NCBI GenBank assembly: GCA_024362935.1
Contig: JANCRA010000028.1
Coordinates: forward strand, 5,182,501 to 5,246,500
From: Setophaga petechia
Taxonomy: Eukaryota > Chordata > Aves > Passeriformes > Parulidae
Length of the DNA stretch: 64,000 nt
Direction of reading: 5' to 3'
Both the position numbers and the translations under genes were made by a program. Under the pieces are notes generated by a model, which saw only the letters and a list, made by a program, of their open reading frames with translations, ran no database searches and was not told the origin of the DNA. Numbering within the stretch: the stretch's first letter is position 1; each line of letters starts with the position of its first letter. Shown here piece by piece: positions 60,438 to 64,000 of this stretch.

Positions 60438-63400
60438 ATGGTGCGTGCCGGAGCCATGGGTGACGGTTACGCACCTTTGACTGCGCTTGTCCTGCTGCTG
60501 GCCGCCGTGGCTGTCTGCTGGGCCCTTGGCCTCTGGCAGCCATGGAGGCGGCAAGCAGGGACAGCCAAGAGGCGCAAGCGCCCCGGGGTCCGGCCCAGAG
60601 GCTCACGCAGGAACCGGGGAGCCCCTGCGGCTCCCAGGCCCTGCAGGCCTCGGGCCACCCCTCGCAAGCGGCCAGGTGCTCCCGCCAGCACCCTGGGCAG
60701 CTCCTGCAGCTGCGGCCCCTGCGTGGCAGTGGGCCGAGAGCTGCAGGAACTGATGCAGCTGCTCTGGGCTGGCAGTGGGACATCTGAGCCGCTCTACTCT
60801 GGGATGTGGCGGGCCCTGTGGAAAGAGCTGCGGGAGCTGGTGAGGCGAGGCCACCTGCCCTGCTGTGGCTCGTCCCGCTCCCCCAGGCGCCGCCATCCCA
60901 TGAGGAGGCAGCTCCCAGGAAGAGTCTCCGTCCCTGGGAGGGCCTCGAGCCTTGCAAGGATGGCACGGCAGACGACACCCGCCATCCTTGCAAGAAGCTC
61001 AGGCTGTCAGAGATCCTCCATCCTGCCAGGAGCCTCGGCTACCTCTGACAGCCTCCATCCTCCAGAGAGGCTCAGTGAGACCTGTCAGCCTGCAGCAAGT
61101 GCAGAGCCCGCGGACAGGTCTCCCGGCTCCCTTGGACCCCTGGACTTGGACAACACGGGCGCAACCCTGAGCGTTGTCGTGGCCAGGGAAAGCCCGCGAG
61201 TCCAAGTGGGAGCCCAGCCCGATGCAGGGGAGCCATCTCAGGAGCAGGTGGCTCGGGAGCAGCAAGCGTCCTGCAGCCGGCACTTGTCGGCCCACAGCTG
61301 CCAGGACGCTGTGCCGGCTGTGCCAGCGGGCTGCAGCCCGTGCCGGGTGGAGGAGACGAGCCTCGAGACACCTGGGCACCTCCATCTCGAGGAAGCTGCT
61401 CCGAGACAGCCACCGACTCCCAAGGAGGCCCTAATAGAAGGTGAGATCTTCTGAGGAGCTGTCTGCAGCTCCCCTGGGGCTCTTCAGGGCCATTGCCAGG
61501 CCAGGCCCTCTGAGAGCAGCCTAGTCCCTGGCTGTTCTCAGTGCCTCTGATGGCTTCAAAAATCCCCTGCGTGGTTTGCAGCTGCTCCTGGGACCCCCCT
61601 GCGCGACAGCTCGGGCTGCAGCCCCGGCCGCGCACAAGAGCAGAGCGCAGGCCACGAGGCCGGGGCCAGCGCCGGTGCCGCCGTGCCCCCCTGCAGCGGG
61701 GCTCCTGCAGCCGCCTGTGCGCGCTGCCCGGGCCCGGCCGTGCCGCTCGCCAGCCCCTCGGCTGCAGGGCGGTGGCCGCTGCCCGGCGCGCGGCAGGGAG
61801 CAGGTGAGAGCAGCGCGGCCCGCGGGGGCCGGCCCCTGCCCTGGCGGGTACTGGGCGGGGGGGGGTTCCTGGGCGCAGCGCTGACGCCTCGCTCTCGGCC
61901 TTTTGCAGGGCAAAAGAAGGAGCTGCAGGAGCTCTACCAGCTGGGCCCGCAGCTGGGCAGGGGCGGCTTCGGCACCGTTTTCGCGGGCAGCCGCCTGGCG
62001 GACGGTAGCCCGGTAAGTGGGCGGCACTGGCGGGCGCGGGCGGAGGCTCCGGGCCGGGGCTGGGCGGGGCTGGAGCTCAGCCCCCTGTGTCCGTGCCTTG
62101 CAGGTGGCTCTCAAGCGCGTGGCCCGGGAGAGCGTCCTGCGTTGGGACGAGCGCGTGAGTGAGCGGGGCCAGCGGGCCGGGGCGGGCCGGGGCGGGCAGG
62201 GATAAGGCCGGGGAGGGCCCCGAGGGAGGGCGCCGAGGCACGGCGGGGGCGGCGGGCGTGGGCTCAGCGCGCGAGGCGGAGCACGGCGGGCCCGCGGATG
62301 CCGAACGCCGGGGCCGGCTCCAGGCGGGGGGACAGCTGCCAAGCGTGCCCTGGGCGGGAGGGATCCCGAGCAGCACGGAGGCTGCCCGAGGGGGCACCGG
62401 GGCATGCCGGGCAGGGGGCAGTGGAGGCACAGAGCAGCACCAGGCCTAGCGCAGGCAATGTCTCGTCCTCGCAGCCCGACGGCACCCGTGTTCCGCTGGA
62501 GATCGTGCTGATGGAGAAGGTGGGCTCCGGCTGCCGCAGCATCATCCAGCTCCTGGACTGGTTCGAGCTGCCTGACAGCTTCGTGCTGGTCCTGGAGCGT
62601 CCGGGGCGATCGCGGGATCTGCTGGAGCTGCTGCGGGAGCAGCAGTTCCTGAGCGAGGAGGCGGCGCGCTGGCTTTTCTGCCAGGTGCTGGAGGCCGTGT
62701 GGCACTGCACCGCCTGCGGCGTCTGGCACGGCGACATCAAGGCGGAGAACCTCCTCGTGGACCCGGACACTGGCAGCCTGAAGCTCATCGACTTCGGTTG
62801 CGGCACCTTCTTCCACGGCCACACCTGCAGGGATGTTGCCGGTGAGCCCGCGGCCCGGGCCCTGCTGCCTCTGCCAGGCACTGCACCGTGCCATTCCCTC
62901 CTGGGCTGTGGGTGCGGCATTCAGCCGGCTGCCGGCTGCCCTGTGCCCCGGGGCAGGTGCTGTGCCCCAGGAGCCGGCTGCTGGCCTTGCCGACAGAGGG
63001 GGGGCTGCAAAAGCCAGGCCCTGGCCACTCGGCTTGGCAGGCCTGCTTGGGCTTGGGCCGCTCTTCTGGCCTTCTCTGCCTTGCAGAGCGCTTTCCTGGC
63101 TTTGGCCAATTGCCTGCGGGTGCCGGGTGGCCTTGGGGGAAGTTGTGGCCGCAGGTGCGGGCCCTGCCTCTGGCAGGAGGCCGGCGCCAGGCTCTGGAAG
63201 GCAGCAGCCTGCGCCCGACCAGTGCCGCCTGTCTCCCCTAGGAACACGGATGTACTGCTCGCCCGAGTGGATCCGCCTGGGCTTCTACCACAAGGAGCCG
63301 GCTACCATCTGGTCCCTGGGCGTGCTGCTCTATGTCATGGTCTGCGGGTGCTTCCCCTTCCGGGACGACCATGACATCGTGTGGGGGCAGCTCTTCTTCT

Positions 63401-63701
63401 GGCGGCAGGTGTCTCCAGGTTGGTGTGGGCCTCAAGCACGCTGGGCTGGAGGAGGTGGCCGTGTCCTGCCGTGCCGCTGTCCCGCCAAGGGCAGCTCTGA
63501 GCACTCGCAGCCTGGCCCGGCTTCTGCGGGCACTGCCGGGCGCGGCCGGGCAGGAGCCTCGTGCCAGTGAGCGGCGCTTTCTGCCTTCTCTCCCCAGAGT
63601 GCCAGCACCTGATCACCTGGTGTTTGGGCAAGCACCCCCTGGACCGGGCCAATCTGGAGGACATCTGGCGCCACCCTTGGGTGTGGGGCGGGCACCTTTG
63701 A
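60438..63701 (+). CDS. G12: PIM-like kinase, complete
   Basis: Exons: 60438-61440, 61582-61803, 61909-62012, 62104-62154, 62475-62841, 63242-63418, 63598-63701; 675 residues, open. Residues: Ala 43, Asn 239, Pro 328, Pro 557, Phe 597, His 599, Asp 657, His 674. Exon 6 has ATC for the Ile before VWGQ, as in G2-G5, while the codons a few bases upstream are of the G6-G11 type, so even exon 6 is mosaic here. Confidence 0.88.
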
Positions 63702-63764
63702 TGCCCGGCTGGAGCCCCTGCAGCACCCAGTCACCGAGTCCCACGCAGGACCGAGGGCCGGAAA

Positions 63765-63770
63765 AATAAA
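63765..63770 (+). terminator. Polyadenylation signal of G12
   Basis: AATAAA 64 bases downstream of the G12 stop codon. Confidence 0.8.
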
Positions 63771-64000
63771 CCAGCCACCAACCCATTGCGGGCTGTCACG
63801 ACTGGTCCTTGTTAGCAACTGCGGCTAAAGAAACCTCTTGGCAAAAGGGGAAATCAGAGTGTTCCCTCCTGCCTTGGCCAAGGTTTTGATGCCTCTCCTC
63901 CGTGTAGGTGGTTTTGTGTCTTCAAGCTCAGGCTGGAGTACTGCTAGGAGTGGCTTTAGCAAGGCGAGAAATGCAACAGTGAACCAACAGCTGCCCTTTC
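63771..64000. other. Start of spacer after G12, cut by window
   Basis: The first 230 bases of the standard spacer are present and match the other units, which shows that the array continues to the right. Confidence 0.7.

Larger units (their letters stand above)
1..64000 (+). repeat. Head-to-tail tandem array of a 5.08-kb gene-bearing unit
   Basis: The same unit recurs 12.6 times in direct orientation. Measured from start codon to start codon, the unit is 5,079 bp in most cases, with 5,078 for G6 and G10, 5,080 for G7 and 5,081 for G8 and G9. Every length change is explained by single-base indels visible in exon 2, intron 2, intron 4 or exon 5. Each unit carries promoter, seven-exon PIM-like kinase gene, polyadenylation signal and spacer. 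No inverted unit and no unrelated insertion is seen. The array runs past both window ends, so total copy number is unknown. Near-identity implies recent amplification or continuing homogenisation. Confidence 0.98.

Noticed and set aside
1..64000. Assembly duplication of one unit as the sole explanation of the array
   Set aside because: Units carry distinct, phased sets of substitutions and indels (codons 43, 239, 328, 557, 597-599, 674, the exon 5 deletion). A copied contig would not show this. Exact copy number still needs long reads.
1..64000. Transposon, retroviral, CRISPR, tRNA or rRNA content
   Set aside because: No terminal repeats, reverse transcriptase, integrase or transposase motifs, no short regularly spaced repeats and no RNA-gene signatures were seen. 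The introns rule out retroposed kinase copies.

Overview
The window is one uninterrupted head-to-tail tandem array. A unit of about 5,079 bp repeats 12.6 times, always on the + strand, and both window ends cut through a unit. Successive start codons lie at 4566, 9645, 14724, 19803, 24882, 29961, 35039, 40119, 45200, 50281, 55359 and 60438, so spacing varies only from 5,078 to 5,081 bp. The copies look nearly identical by eye. The differences I saw are scattered substitutions and a few single-base indels.

Each unit holds one seven-exon gene with GT-AG introns, vertebrate-style splice sites, a TATA box and an AATAAA signal. The spliced product is a 675-residue serine/threonine kinase of the PIM family (PIM1/PIM3-like). 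The kinase domain is in exons 3-7, and exon phases join without a stop. Exons 1-2 add about 408 residues that PIM kinases normally lack: a hydrophobic N-terminal segment, a very basic Arg/Pro stretch and a low-complexity linker. The catalytic loop reads HGD instead of HRD (non-RD type), and the PIM sequence DIKDEN has become DIKAEN.

Short introns, high GC and a multicopy PIM-like kinase suggest a bird, most likely a passerine, where many 'pim-1-like' loci are annotated. The host is inferred, not read from the sequence. Nothing bacterial is present (no operons, tRNA, rRNA, CRISPR or insertion sequences).

Copy by copy (G0 to G12): G0 is cut by the left edge but open where visible. G1, G2, G3, G4, G5, G8, G11 and G12 are complete and open. 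G6, G7, G9 and G10 share a 1-base deletion in exon 5 that removes the catalytic loop and everything after it. G7 also has two extra C bases in exon 2. Shared markers suggest that G6-G7-G8 and G9-G10-G11 are two copies of a three-unit block, overprinted by gene conversion or unequal crossing-over. Between genes lies a spacer of about 1.68 kb with no convincing gene, one possible fossil exon and a C-rich/A-rich tract.
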